From: Tetmemena sp. SeJ-2015
Lineage: Eukaryota > Ciliophora > Spirotrichea > Sporadotrichida > Oxytrichidae
Assembly (NCBI GenBank): GCA_027382625.1
Contig: JAJKFJ010021508.1
Span: 19,898 to 83,897, forward strand
DNA: 64,000 bases
Direction: 5' to 3'
Below, piece after piece: positions 24,580 to 37,400 of the stretch. Positions within the stretch are counted from its first letter, which is position 1; each line of letters opens with the position of its first letter. The notes under the pieces are model-generated. The model made no database searches. It had not been told where the DNA came from and saw only the letters and a program-made list of their open reading frames with translations. The translations under genes and the position numbers were made by a program.

Positions 24580-27500
24580 ATGAAGATAAAAGATCCTTAT
24601 TATAAGAACTACCACCCAGAAGTCTTGGGCAAGAATTCCTATAGAGAGAAGAACTAGCTAGAAACTTACAAGGTGGGCCTCCTCCACCTCCCACCACAAC
24701 TAAAGCTTAAACTACTACATAAGCTGTTACAGTTGGAGGTTAAGGGACCACCACAGTTCCAGAAAACACTACTCCTCCTTAAGCAACTTATGCTTATCTT
24801 ATTTTTTAAAAAATAACTACTACCATAGCTCAAATTAGCAGTAGTGCAACACAGCCACCTGCCTCTACGACTCCCCAACCAACCACCACTGCTCTTTCTT
24901 CAACAACTATAGCTATATAGTCAAGCACAACTGCTCCTTAACCTACCACTACTGTACTTTAAAGTACCACTTCAAGACAAGACACTAGCTCACTCACAAC
25001 TTAGCCAGCTTCAACACCACCTCCTACTACCACTATAGCTTCTTCAACAACAACAAGTATTTCTTCATCAACTCTCCCTCAAACCACTTAGCCAATTTAA
25101 TCTACCACTCCTCCTCCACAGACTACAGTCAGCAGTTAAACATCACCTCCAGTTTAAACTACTATATAATAAACTACTTTGCCTCAACAAACTTCTCCTT
25201 AGCAGACTTCACCGCCATAAGCTACTACTGCTCAGCCAATTTAAATTCATTAGAATAATTATATATTTAATTACTTGTACAGAGTACTTTGACTCAGCAA
25301 AACTATATTGCAAGACCTGCTCTGGACAGAGAGCTACTCGTGTGATTCTCAGAGATAGAATAGTTTGCGCAGAGTTCGACGGAGCAAATGCGAGATGCAT
25401 TTTAAATGGTCAGAATATCACTGCCTTCAAAGTCGGACAGGAGGATATCTGCTTCAGTAAGTCAACTATCATTCTATCATATATTTTAAGAATCTATTAC
25501 TGAGAATTTGTTGTTAACTCCCTCTTTAGATTGCCAAATTTACGATAACTGCATGAACTGTACCCAAGCAGCAGCTGAATTATAAATCTTAATTTTGATG
25601 ATTTGAGTGACTCTAAAGACCTAGACAAGTTGTTTAAGATGTCGTTTGGCTGCACAGATTGTAACTAGGGCTCTATAAAAGCAGTTAACTTCAACACTTA
25701 CGTTAACTTCTTTGAGAGATCTTGCACAGCAGCCTAACCTAATCCCATAAATGCTCTTGCCTAATGGCATCAGTATATTGACAATGAATTAAAGAGGAAT
25801 ATATATTTACTTTAATGATGGGAGTAGGCCTCCTACTCAATCAGACATCAAAGACTGTGGGGCTAATTATTACCAGTGCTTGGCATGCACAAGATCAGTT
25901 TGCAAGACTTAAAGCAAATATTTATTAAATTGGGCTTATTTTTATTGTAACTTGCAATGAGCAATTTTACTACGGCTCTCATAAGGATGCATCACTAGTA
26001 TATTATACATGCCTATTTAATGCAAGTCAAAATAATCAATGATTGTTATTAGAATTGTCAAAATAAGTAGCAGTTAAAACAGTTAGCAATTCAAAAATTA
26101 ATAAGCTATTCTACATAAAGGAATAGCAATATTTATACAATTTATTTTATAATTCTTTTCTTCTCTGTGAATTTTTTACTTATAATCCTATGTTATGAAG
26201 ATGTGACAAAATACGATCCCAGTATCGCACACTTTATTATAAAATATTAGCATTTAAAATTTGTGCAAAAATAATTTAACAAAAGATTGGCAATAGAAAA
26301 ATGACGTAAATCTAGAAAAGAATCTAGAATCTTTACAACTTCCTGTCTCTCTACATATTTTAATTAGGCTAACTATTTAATTTCAGGGTGTATATATTTT
26401 TTTGCAATAATAAAGTAGTTTTAGATAATATGTCTTTAAGTAGCTCAAAATCAATGCCTCTACATGAAATAAAGAGCATAAAATTAAATGGCTGTAATTT
26501 ATTAAATGTGGGATTAACGGAAAAGGGCCAGATCTAACCACTCCTTCAACTATCTGCTCAGGTAACATCAGAACGTCTTAATTCAATATAGCTTGCACCA
26601 TCAGTAATTGTTTGACCTGCAATTTTTAGTCTGCTACTACAAATTAAGATCCAAACCTCTCTTAAACTGTTGAGACCTGCTTAATTTTAAATTACCGAAT
26701 TCGTATTAACTTTAATGAATAATGTGTGGGTTGGGCTATTATCTCGTGTACGATTCAGCTTACAAAATAAATAAGCTGGGCTAGGATCGTGTTAAGGTAA
26801 GAATAAGAATTCTAATGATTGTAGCTTAAACATCTGCAAGTGTTAAACTTATTAGCAAAACCTAATTATCTGTCTTTATAACTTTAAAATTAGCAGAAAC
26901 TTTTTCATAACTCCTTATTCTGGTATCTCTATCTCAGGCACAACATCGGCTTCTTATAAGGCTTTCAAAACTAATGACGGTCTAACTCCTCTTACTCCCT
27001 TTCTTTTCATCTAACAAGCCTTAAATGCTATCAATTCTGAGGCATTCAAATACTCCAAGCAATTAAATAAATAAATTTTGAAATTTTATGAAACTCAGGA
27101 GACTACAATCATTAAAGTATAATGAAGTTACTTAATAAATGCTTGACCATTTTTATTAAATGTTACAATAAATATCTTCAGTGGAAACCATTTCTTCTAT
27201 TATTGCTATCCCACTCTTATTTTCACAGATGCATTTGAGTCTTTCTTCTGTCCTGACTCCGCTTAACTGCTCCCATTTTACCCCAAAAGTGATAATGTGA
27301 ATCTAATTTTCAAGCCTTTGAGTTGTTATGATCTTGCAGATCTGGGCTATCCAGTCTCAAAATATCCTTCGTAAGTTTTAAAAAGACTTTCCTTCTGAAT
27401 TTAATCTATAGGCTAAAGTAGTACTGCTTATTATATTTGATAAATAATGATAAGTTGTTTTAATATTATTCATGAACGGTTTTGAGTCCCTTCCAGTGAT

Positions 27501-30500
27501 CTACATAAACTCAAACATGTTTTACTTCAACATCACTCGCTCTGCGACCTTCTAGAGCTTAGTGTTCGATGCAAGCAATTAATATGGGCAGCTATTTGTT
27601 TCAGGCAGTTTCTAAGTTAGATTAAAAGATGGATCTTCCAGGACTCAAACTGTTTCAAATCAGCAAATATCTAGCTATATCTTAGGGGTCATTCCTTATA
27701 GACTTTGCCAGATAGATCAAGATGCAACTATAGCTGAGAATTTAATAAAAAAGTGAATTAAATTATATATTAAATTAAAATGGAATAAATGAGTGACAGT
27801 TGAAGTGACTCCAATTTAAATAATAATTACATTATTCAATTCAGCAAGAAATTATAAGAACGTTTTATCCTTGCAACTTTTGTGTGGGAGCGCTCAGTAA
27901 AGAGTTATAAGCGACACAAGTTTTAAAGAAGACGACGATGAGGAAGAAGATGAGTTCGCACATCATATCTCGCTGCTGAGAGGTGCTACGAAGATGATTA
28001 AAGAGGAAACTCATATTAATTTTTGATTCTCTATCGAACAAGCTGCAGATGAGGGGGTGAATCTGCGATTTCAACTGACACGAAGTTGCAACTCTCCATT
28101 TATTATATTAATCAATCATCGATTTTAATTAAAATTCCAACAATAATAAACTGTTTATTCTTAAAATTAATTTTATACTGTGGTTAAAGTTGAATTTAAC
28201 AAGCTGAGTTTGCAATTTGTAGAGAGTAGTATAAATATAGTTCTGACTTCTTCTCTAAATGCCACAGTCAAGTGTATAAATGATCAAGGGGATGAGCTTG
28301 TGAAGCAGCCTGTCAATTCTAATGATGCTTGTAATGCTCTAATATCTAGAGTCATTTTCATTTTAATAAATAGTTAAATGCTGCTGATCAATCCTTGTCT
28401 GCTTCTCAAGCCACTTGTTCAGGCGAAGCTTACAGCACTTCCTTCTTCGACACAGATTCTTCTACTACTCTTGATACTTTAAATATTAATCTTATAAAGA
28501 AGTTTTATTAACTTCCACAGGCATGCTGTATAATCGAAGAAAAGTTCTTTTCAACCTCTACTCTTTTGACAAGGCAAACACTAAGAGAAAACTTTAATTT
28601 TGTTTAAGTTTAAGAGAACTCACACGCCCTCACTAACTATAAAGAATTGCGAATTCAGGCAATTTATGAAGGGCTATGAGGCACTAGTTTATGTGGAAAA
28701 CAATAACTTCTATACTGAAAGTTTGAGCTAGTATGAGAGCTTCATGTATCTTGGAGAAGACAGAGGCATGAATCTAATCATCTAGTCGTCCACTTTTTCA
28801 CTTTCAATTTCAGTTTTTAACTTCATAAGTCATTTGTATTTTATTCAAGATTTTGCAAGGGCATGATCGTCTACAGACCTGCAAGCTTTATTTACAATCA
28901 GATGATATTCAACTTTACAGCTGAGTACATCTCAAAGTATTCCATCCCTCCATCCTCTAGTTAAATTATAGTCTCTGACTCAACTTTCACCTTGCTATTG
29001 GAATTATGTGTTGATATATTTCATTAATCATTCAAGAAAATGAAGAAATAAATTGGATCTCTAACACAACAGCCCTAGCTGAGTACCAATAAGAGTAAAA
29101 TAAGTAAACTTAGAGCATTTTCGGAGCAAAGGACTTGAGGTTGCCTCAGTTCTATAATAAGGGAATAGTTTTGAATGTTGCAGACTTTTCAGGCACGATA
29201 GAGTTTAAGGATTGCTAGTTTGACCAGAATCAAATATACATACCTCAGATCTATATGCCTCCTCATCTGATAGGGGAGGATCCCGCACTTAGCTAATTCT
29301 TGAATGAGAGTATGTATGAATATAAACTCAAGGTGTGCGATTCAAGTGGAAAAGCAAGATACCTTATGAATGAGGGCTTCACTTTTTAAACTGATCTTGA
29401 TTCTCTGCAGACTACTTTTGAGATTTTAAGATCAATTTAAACTATAAATTTAAATGTATTATAGTGAGAGAGCGAGTATGATAGTAATTCAAAGACATAA
29501 AGGCAATATAATATTCAGTGGCAATCAATTTACCAAGAATATAGGCTTATTTGGAGGAGGGATTTTAATAGATAGTCCCAACAATCAATAATCTACTGCT
29601 ATTAGTTTCATCATATTAAAAAGTTAGAATGAAAATTAAAATTCCTTACAATTTGTGTTTATTGTCATTTTTGGCTTTATTAATCGAAAAATTAATAAAG
29701 ATATATTTTAATCTCTTAAGTAAATACAGAATTAAGTTATGAAATTTCTGGAACTAAGAATCTCTTTTTAAGAATTTCATTCAATGTTACACAATAATAT
29801 AAGGGAACTATTTCAAAAGCAATATGGCTTACATAAGTGGAAATGGAATTTATATCAGGCTGACGAAGCGCTAAGACTAACTTTCTAATCAATGCTATTT
29901 TTTATTTATGCGGTGGCGTGCTCATATCGAACAACACCTTTTATTAAAACTTTGGAATGAAAAAGCATAATGGAGGAGCAATTTCGATTGTCTGCGAGCA
30001 TCTGACAACCCAAACTACTTTCGATTATCCATTCAATTTAATCATTTATAACAAATTAAATTCATGTTCACTAAATATTATTCTTTTCCATTTACTTTTA
30101 ATTAAAAAGAATCTTCTTTTTAATAAACCAATTTGTAATACTCAGCATCCTCAGGTATATCCTACCCTTCAAATAAAAATGCAAGCCTAATTGATTAAAT
30201 AAATAGCTCGATAATCTATAACTTAAACCCAAATTAAGCCTTAATCTCCCTTAACACTTTTGAGGAAAACTACTCAGGTTTCAAAGGCCTTGTTATCTAT
30301 GCAAAGTACTTGTCAACTCTCATCATAAGAGACAACTCTTTCCTCAATAATATGGCAGTCTATGCTTTCAGTGAGTCCCTTTACTCTCCCTACATATATT
30401 CTTTTAAGATTTTGGGCAGATTCGTAACTTACTCCGAGGATAGTGGCACTTGCTATGATGAGCTAGAATACATGAATTGGTGCGCAATAAGTGGCTACTC

Positions 30501-32736
30501 TATAGACTTTCCTGTTGTTCAGGTACTTAATTAAAATTCTTATTCCATATAGGGTGTGATTTATGTTGAGCACTCATAACTAAGCAAATTATTTTCAGAA
30601 TTAATTCTACCTGATTTATTTTTACATATTATTTCTATATATTGATTGTTCAGAGTAATCTTGCTAAGATTCTAGCGTTAAATAGACTTCTTTGATTCAA
30701 AGAAATACATTTGACAACAATGATATCGGACCTTACCTTAATCTAGATGTAGCTTTGTAAAGAGCCAATAGCATTTTCATGCTCAATGGATATCAAGTGG
30801 TAATATTTCCTTTAATATTTTAAATACCTGTATAGAATATCAGCGAATGCATTTTCAAAAACACGAATCCATATTACATTCCTGCTCAAATGGTAGCTCG
30901 TGCTCCTATTTTATACAAATATATGCCCGCAGACTATTTCAACTCTTCTTAAGCTCCTCAGATTTAAATCCAGGCACAGGCTTCGAGAGCTGCTGCTTCA
31001 ACTAGCAACTTGTATTTCAATGTCACAGTCAATAACTCTCAATTCATTAACAACCGTCATTTTAATTGCTTAGAAGTATATTAGTTTCGTAAATCATTAC
31101 CAGGTAATTGGCATGCCTGATTCCTCTAGTCAATATTTAGGAGCTCTTATTCAGTTTAGTTCGTCTATGACTAAAGACAATTTGGAAATGTAAGTGGATA
31201 AATCTTAGGCTTATAGTTGTGTGGATAAACCATCCATATACACTTTCAGTAACTTATATTCGTTATAGTGCTTAACTAAGTCTTTATAACAATTCAGCTC
31301 GTGACAATGTCGTAAAAGGCCCATATCTATCTTTGATATCACTCACAAATGTATTCCTAAATGTAAATTACTTCTATGCTGTTATATTCCTCAAAATTTA
31401 GGCCACCAGAAATAATTTCACAAACAATGGCTTTTTGAGTGACAAGCAGTTCAATTAGCTTTCTGCTTCAGTCAATATAACTAATGCTGGCTATTTCCCT
31501 TACCAAGATTATAAATTTATTGAGGCTATGAACTATGGTGTCTTCAGAATTATAATTTCTTGTAAGGATCAATTATTATTTATCTATTTAGCAAATATAC
31601 CGACAAACTGGAACTTCAGCTTCGTAAATAATAGCTTCTCCTACTTGTTTGGCTACTCTGGCGCTGTTTACTCAATCTCTTCTTCATGTAAGTTTAATTC
31701 AAAAGTGTATCTGTTCGAAGAAAAAATCTTTAAATTATTTGGTTAGATACTTTGGCAAGTTTCTTTTACAACAACAGCTACTCAAACATATTTGCGTACA
31801 CAGGTGGAGTGCTTGATTCCACAGTTTCCTCTACATCGGGAACTCAAGTCCTCACTCCTTTTCTCAATTTCACAAAGGAAAATTTCACAAACATCTCTTA
31901 TAATTTAAATATTTTTACATCTACAATTTCCTGCAAGGTGCTATCTATATCCACGATACCAATAATCAGCATGGAGTATACCTCTATAATGCAACCTTTA
32001 CCAACTGTTTTGGATAATATGGCTCTGCTATTTCTTTAAACTCTGGAGGAGTGATTGTGTGCTAGAGATGCAACTTTACTAAATTTTACTTATGAATATT
32101 TTTTTAATTAAAATAATTCACTGTAAATAGCTGGGATATCAAATACAAAAATGCAACTGTGATAAGTGGATTCAAATCCTAAGCTTCTCTTAAAATAACT
32201 AGCTTCATAAATTCAACTTTCCTAAACAACATAACAAACATATCTACCCAGTAAGGACATGTCTCTTTCTTTGAATTAAATGTATCATAATGGAGAAAAA
32301 AATTAAGAACTATAAAAATCAAATAAAAGGATTCTTGTAAATCTATTGCTGATTGAATTTCTCCTATTCATCTTTTCTTTTGCTGGAAAATATATTCTTT
32401 TTGGGATTTTATACTAAGTCTGGGCTTTTAATATCCGAAAACTATACAGCCTTATTTTCAAAAGCATCAGGTCTTATAAGTTAAGGTTAATCTCTCTAGC
32501 TTTATATAATGTCACTCTTATTTCCAGATTTAGAGAAAAGGTTTTTATTCTTTAGCCTTATAATAATTTAGATGTTAAATTTATTCTTTGGCTTGGCATT
32601 TGAATTAAATTCATTAGCATTGAAATCCTACTCATCCTCCCAGTCTTAATCAACTATTTAAGGAGCTTTCTAGAATGAATTTTATGGATAAAAGTTCACC
32701 TATTTCTCTTCATTCAATGCAAAACTTTTTTGGTGA
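24580..32736 (+). CDS. large beta-helix surface protein with Thr/Pro-rich and Cys-rich N-terminal part, no C-terminal membrane part
   Basis: Candidate ATG at 24580, but it must shift frame before 24680, so the true start is unsure. Order: Thr/Ser/Pro-rich mucin-like stretch 24675-25240; Cys-rich units 25300-25920 (CAEFDGANARC, CQIYDNCMNC, CGANYYQCLACTRSVC); an AT-rich interruption 25961-26390; another Cys-rich unit near 26560 (CTISNCLTCNF); then about 5 kb of beta-helix-like repeats full of Asn/Ser/Phe/Gly, such as GAIYIHDTNNQHGVYLYNA near 31940. Many exons are separated by introns of 40-90 nt. The frame closes at TGA 32734-32736. Ciliate relatives normally continue into a Cys-rich GYWR segment and membrane helices; these are missing here but present in the opposing gene at 34417-39860. 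It could also be two genes divided at 25960. Likely secreted or membrane-exposed. Confidence 0.66.
25961..26390. other. 430-bp AT-rich interruption inside the surface-protein gene
   Basis: Coding with Cys-rich units stops at TGA 25958-25960 and resumes with the same kind of unit by about 26440. The sequence between is AT-rich and much longer than the other introns. It may be a long intron, an internal eliminated sequence or an intergenic spacer. Confidence 0.45.
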
Positions 32737-32948
32737 TGCAAGAAAGGATTTAGAGGTTTTATTTTAGCATGATTTGAGTCTTAAACGTGAGAGTCATTGT
32801 TATTTTGCTAAACTGAGGTATTAAAAAAGTTGTTGAGTCGAGTTAAGTTCGAAAATTTATCTAATTGGCTCTTCAGGAAATCTATCGCTCCATCTTTTGT
32901 ATTAAAAAAAGAAACTAATTTTGGTTAGGCTGGATCATTAAACAAATA

Positions 32949-34151
32949 TCATAATGAAATTTTCATCTTCCCAATCAGAATCTTACGCTTTGGCATTTCT
33001 TCTCTAATAGGGAGGGTCTTGTATTTCAATTTTAAGCTCTGCTTTTTCTTCGATCTCTTGGTTTCTATTCTCTTAAGTCTTAATTGATTAGTTCCTTGAG
33101 TGAATTCTGATGTCATCCGTCTCATAAAACTACTCCATTTAGTAGGATGGTAAGTACTCTTTGCTAACTATAAATCAAAGCAGAGAACAAATATTTCTTA
33201 TGATGAGCTAGATTGACTTAACTATTCATCGTTAATGACTTTCAAAGAGCTCTATGCGATCTTATTTCTGTTGATAGTACTTTATCCAGACTCAAATTTG
33301 GATGAGGGCTGGCCAAGAGTAAAGTTTGATTTATAGTTCTTAGCTGGAGAACTCTCTATCAAGCCTTTAATGTCAGACTCGTTCAGTAACTTTGAAGTCT
33401 ATTCGTAAGGGTACAGCTCCTTAGCATAGTTGTAAGGCTTAAGCAAATTACTTCGCTTTTGCTTTTTTCTTTCGTGCTTTTACTTTTTCTTTTTCTCATC
33501 TCTGGATAGTTTTAAAATTATAAAAATAGAATGAATGAGTTAGGGCTTATCTACAGGATTCTGCTTACTTGTGAAAGGATTGAAACTTTAATCAAAGTTC
33601 TAAATGACTGTAGGAGGTTCTGAATTTGCACCTTAATTTGGATTGGGCGCTTTCTCTAATTTAGGATCTCTATGTTCTAACGAAGATTCTGAAACATGAA
33701 GCTCCTCAACCTCATTGTTTATTACTCTCAATGAATCAGATGAAGGCTGATCCAGAGCTTTCTTTTCATTTTAACTTTGAGCTGGTATTGCTTTATCTTC
33801 CTTTAGGATTGTTTTAACTTTTATACTTTTTAGTGTTGTGCGTCTTTTATGCTCCTCTTATCCAAGAGCGAAGGAACTGCTATCAACTCTATGAGTCATT
33901 AGATTTTCCTTTACCTTAAGAAGTTAATCTAGAGGGAATACCTTGTGGTTAGACCTGAAAGAAAGCAGGCCTGCACCATTCAAGCTTTCCAGCTACTAAG
34001 ATTGCTTTTAATTTTTATCTGGCTAATAGTTTCTTGATGTCTATGCTTTCTATTGATGATATCTCTAGTTTTATGCGTTTTAATTATTTCTCTTTTCTGT
34101 ATTTTATAATGAATTTTGATAGTTTTAGACTTAATTTTGAGGCTAACTCAT
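32949..34151 (-). CDS. unrecognised Gln-rich basic protein
   Basis: ATG at 34151 starts MSQPQNQVQNYQNSLQNTEK, with an unusually high share of Gln, nearly all TAA/TAG codons. The frame stays open for about 330 codons. One intron (GTAAGC..CCAGAG, about 69 nt, near 33490-33560) precedes a Lys-rich stretch (EKKKKQKHERKKQKR), followed by PYNYAKELYPYEQTSK. The end includes a Trp-containing motif (YHPTKWSSFMRRM) and a basic tail before TGA 32951-32949. The basic block may be a nucleolar or nuclear signal. No family recognised. The gene lies between the two beta-helix genes and points the same way as the minus copy. Confidence 0.62.
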
Positions 34152-34416
34152 CCAAGAATCAGTTTTTTCATCCTCCTAATAATTTTCGGATTTGTCTGAA
34201 GAATTTTCTTATTTCTTATTTTTTCTTCTTTGTGATTTTTTATTGAAAGTGTTTTCAAACATCAATTCTTCCTCATTTAAGCTTTTGATATTCTAGTTCT
34301 AAATGTTTCGCAGCTTTTAGCCTAAATTCAAACTGAATTTGAACTTTTCTTTCCCTTGGGGTTTCTAATTCTGTTGTTGCTCTACATCTAAACCTTTTAA
34401 TAAAATTATTGCAACA

Positions 34417-37400
34417 TCATTATAAAAATGTTGACTTTACTTATATGCTGCTTAAATTAAGCTACTCATAAAATAAACGTAAAAATTTGAATATAAAATT
34501 GTAATCATCTTCATCTACCCTTTTTAATTGCTTATTGTAATTGTGAGATTTTTCATCTTGAAACTTTTAGTTTGTCTTTTTAAGAATAGACTTTGTTCTC
34601 CTGTGGGCGCTATCAGCTATGTTATAAAATTCATCGTTACTGCTCATGTCCATGAAAGAGGTATCCTTAACTAACTTTGACTGAGAGTTTTGAGTTTTGG
34701 TGTTTCGTTCTCCTCTGTGGGTGGATGTCGGTGGATCGTTATAAGTCACTGAGACTGAATCTTCTCTCCTCGAAGAAGTATTTTCACTTAATTTTACTGT
34801 TTATAGTGAGGAAAACCTAAAGCAAAAATAGATAGTGAAAGGTTTAGCAGCTTTTTTCTGCTCTTTGAAGAATCAATAATCTCTATAGGGTTATCCTCCT
34901 CTTTCATTAAATACTTAAGTCCTGGAGCATTTGCATTCTAGTCACCATTATCGTAGTCCTCATCAATTTCTTCATTATCAAACCCACTCCGTACTAGCTT
35001 AAGGTGTCTCCGCTCAAACTTATCTAAGTTGACTTTTCCACATGTCAAGAATCTGAATAAAGCTCTCTTACTCATTTATTATAATTCTAATAAGGTAATA
35101 TATGAGGTTTAGCTTGACTTGATTATTCTGAAGTAAAACTTTGAGAGATCTCTATTGCCATGTTATAGAGCCAATAACTGATGAATATGACATTTGGGAG
35201 GGCGATACATATCAGGAAGAACCACTTCACTCCGTCATTACTCATGTAAGAGTAAACTATGAAAAGAATGCTCAAATTTATCAATAAATCACTACACACA
35301 TTCTTAAAGTTTAGTTCCTTCCTGTGATGTAAAACATACCAGAATAGAGAGTTACTGCCGACACCATCAATGAATAACTCTCCATGCGGTTTAGAGTGTT
35401 AGTATAGTAAGGTCTAATTCTTATTTGCAGCAATATAAACTTAGTCTCAATAAAAATGCGTATAAAATAATTAACTTAATGATTACTGACTATTATTATG
35501 ATGAGACCAACTAGCACTTAAGTCTCTGGGGAAACGCTGACAGAAAGACAGTTACCATAATAAGCATGATTTTCCTATACAGAATGATAATTTCCCAATA
35601 GAAAGACTTAATTTTGTATCCATTAAAGAGGAAACCAAGCTATGTTTTGATTCTCTTAATTGTCCATTTATCTGACTTGGATTGAACCTGCTGACTCTCT
35701 ATTTGCAGAATGATCTTCTTATTTCTGAGAAGCAGAACAAGAGCAAAGAGAGGAATACCAAATGCCCAGAGAATAACACTAGGGGCAGCAACCGAGTAAA
35801 GATAAACTAAATGCAAAATTAACTAAGAATTATAATGATAAACAGAATGCTTTCCTTAGAAGCATATTTGAGAGATATCTGGCATAAGCCTAAGCTAATT
35901 TTCTATAGAGGTGCAATTGAATGCTGAGAACATAGCTTTTGCAATGTTAGGGTGAACAAGAAAGAGCACTATCACGATTGTTGAGATCAAAGAATTTTTA
36001 AGCTCTGAAAAATTCCGCTTTATAGCCGAATGCAAAAGCCAATAGATGAATGTATATATTTAAATGATAACATTAATTATATATTGAGATGGTAGCACCA
36101 AAGCCTAAAATAGCAGGAAGAAAGGCATAGAAAATAAGCTTCGTGTAGTAGATCGACCCGTCTTCTCCTTGTTGCTAATCGTCACCCATCAGGAAGCAGT
36201 CAAAAGAAAATACTTGCTCCGAAACACTAGAAACAGTTTGTTGAGAGTCCTCTAGCTTTTAAATTTCAGAAGGCCAACTAAAATCTATCGATGATAGCGT
36301 ACCAATAATTTGGAAATGATTTGCTATAATTTTCAAGTAGACAGAGTAAACTGGCTTTTATTTATCTGCACTCTAGAGAGTAGATCTAACAAGGAATACA
36401 ATTATCAGGATCACTCCCAGGAAAATAAAAGATAATTTGACTGTATTTTCTATTGCTGATGGACATCTACTGCATTCAAAGTTGCTTAAATTATAATCAA
36501 ATGTAATAGAGGTAAAAGTTTATGCTGACTTTTGAAAAACCAGACAAACATATTCCGCATGCTTCTCCTTGGTAACCAGTAGCACATTTTCCAGTCGGAT
36601 TTTCGAAGTCACCACCTCTAAACAATAATCAAACTTCAATGATGAACTTACAAGCAACTTTCCATACGAGGGCACTTAATAAAGAGTTCGCTAGTATTAG
36701 AGCTCCTCCAATATCCGGATATTGGAGCAACTGCATTTCCAGAATAACACATAGCGTAGGGACTACATTCTTTGCAACTTGTCGAAACATTCGGAGCTGT
36801 GAAGAGATAGAAATTAGGAGGACATTTCACACAACGAAAATCAGAAGTATATTCCTCGCCAGATGCAAAATATAATGAAAACAATATCTAGTTTAGATTT
36901 CTAGTGTTAGAGGATTATCTATAAACGAGATAGAATTCCCATAAGTCTCTAAATTAGTTACAGACAGCTGGAAACTTATTTCATTTTTTAAAAACTGATA
37001 GAGGAGCCAGGAGGAGCAATCAACAATACATCTTTAAAAGCAAAAATCCCACTTGAAGCTTTGGCCTCATTATTAGACAAAACAATTGAAGATACTCCTC
37101 CATTACGAATTGTTGACTTAAAATATTTACAAACTTATGTTTAACTTTTAGAGTAGCTGTAGCAGTATTTTCCTGGCTCATCACAACTCCCTCTTAATCA
37201 TATAGCGTTATCCTAAAAGTAAAGGTAGTCCCTGACACTACTACCACATTTTAATCTGTTAAGTGATCCTAATTTATAGGTATGTGCATATATTAATTTA
37301 AATTATCCTCATTAGAAAGGATCATTCTACTCTATTCTCTCAAATTAAGACCCCTCTTAACTGGAGTTATTATGTTGAAATTCAGATCATTTCAAATATT

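Noticed and set aside
36639..36875. Plus-strand frame opposite the Cys-rich GYWR segment
   Set aside because: The minus strand carries the conserved Cys pattern. The plus frame is its mirror with no family features.
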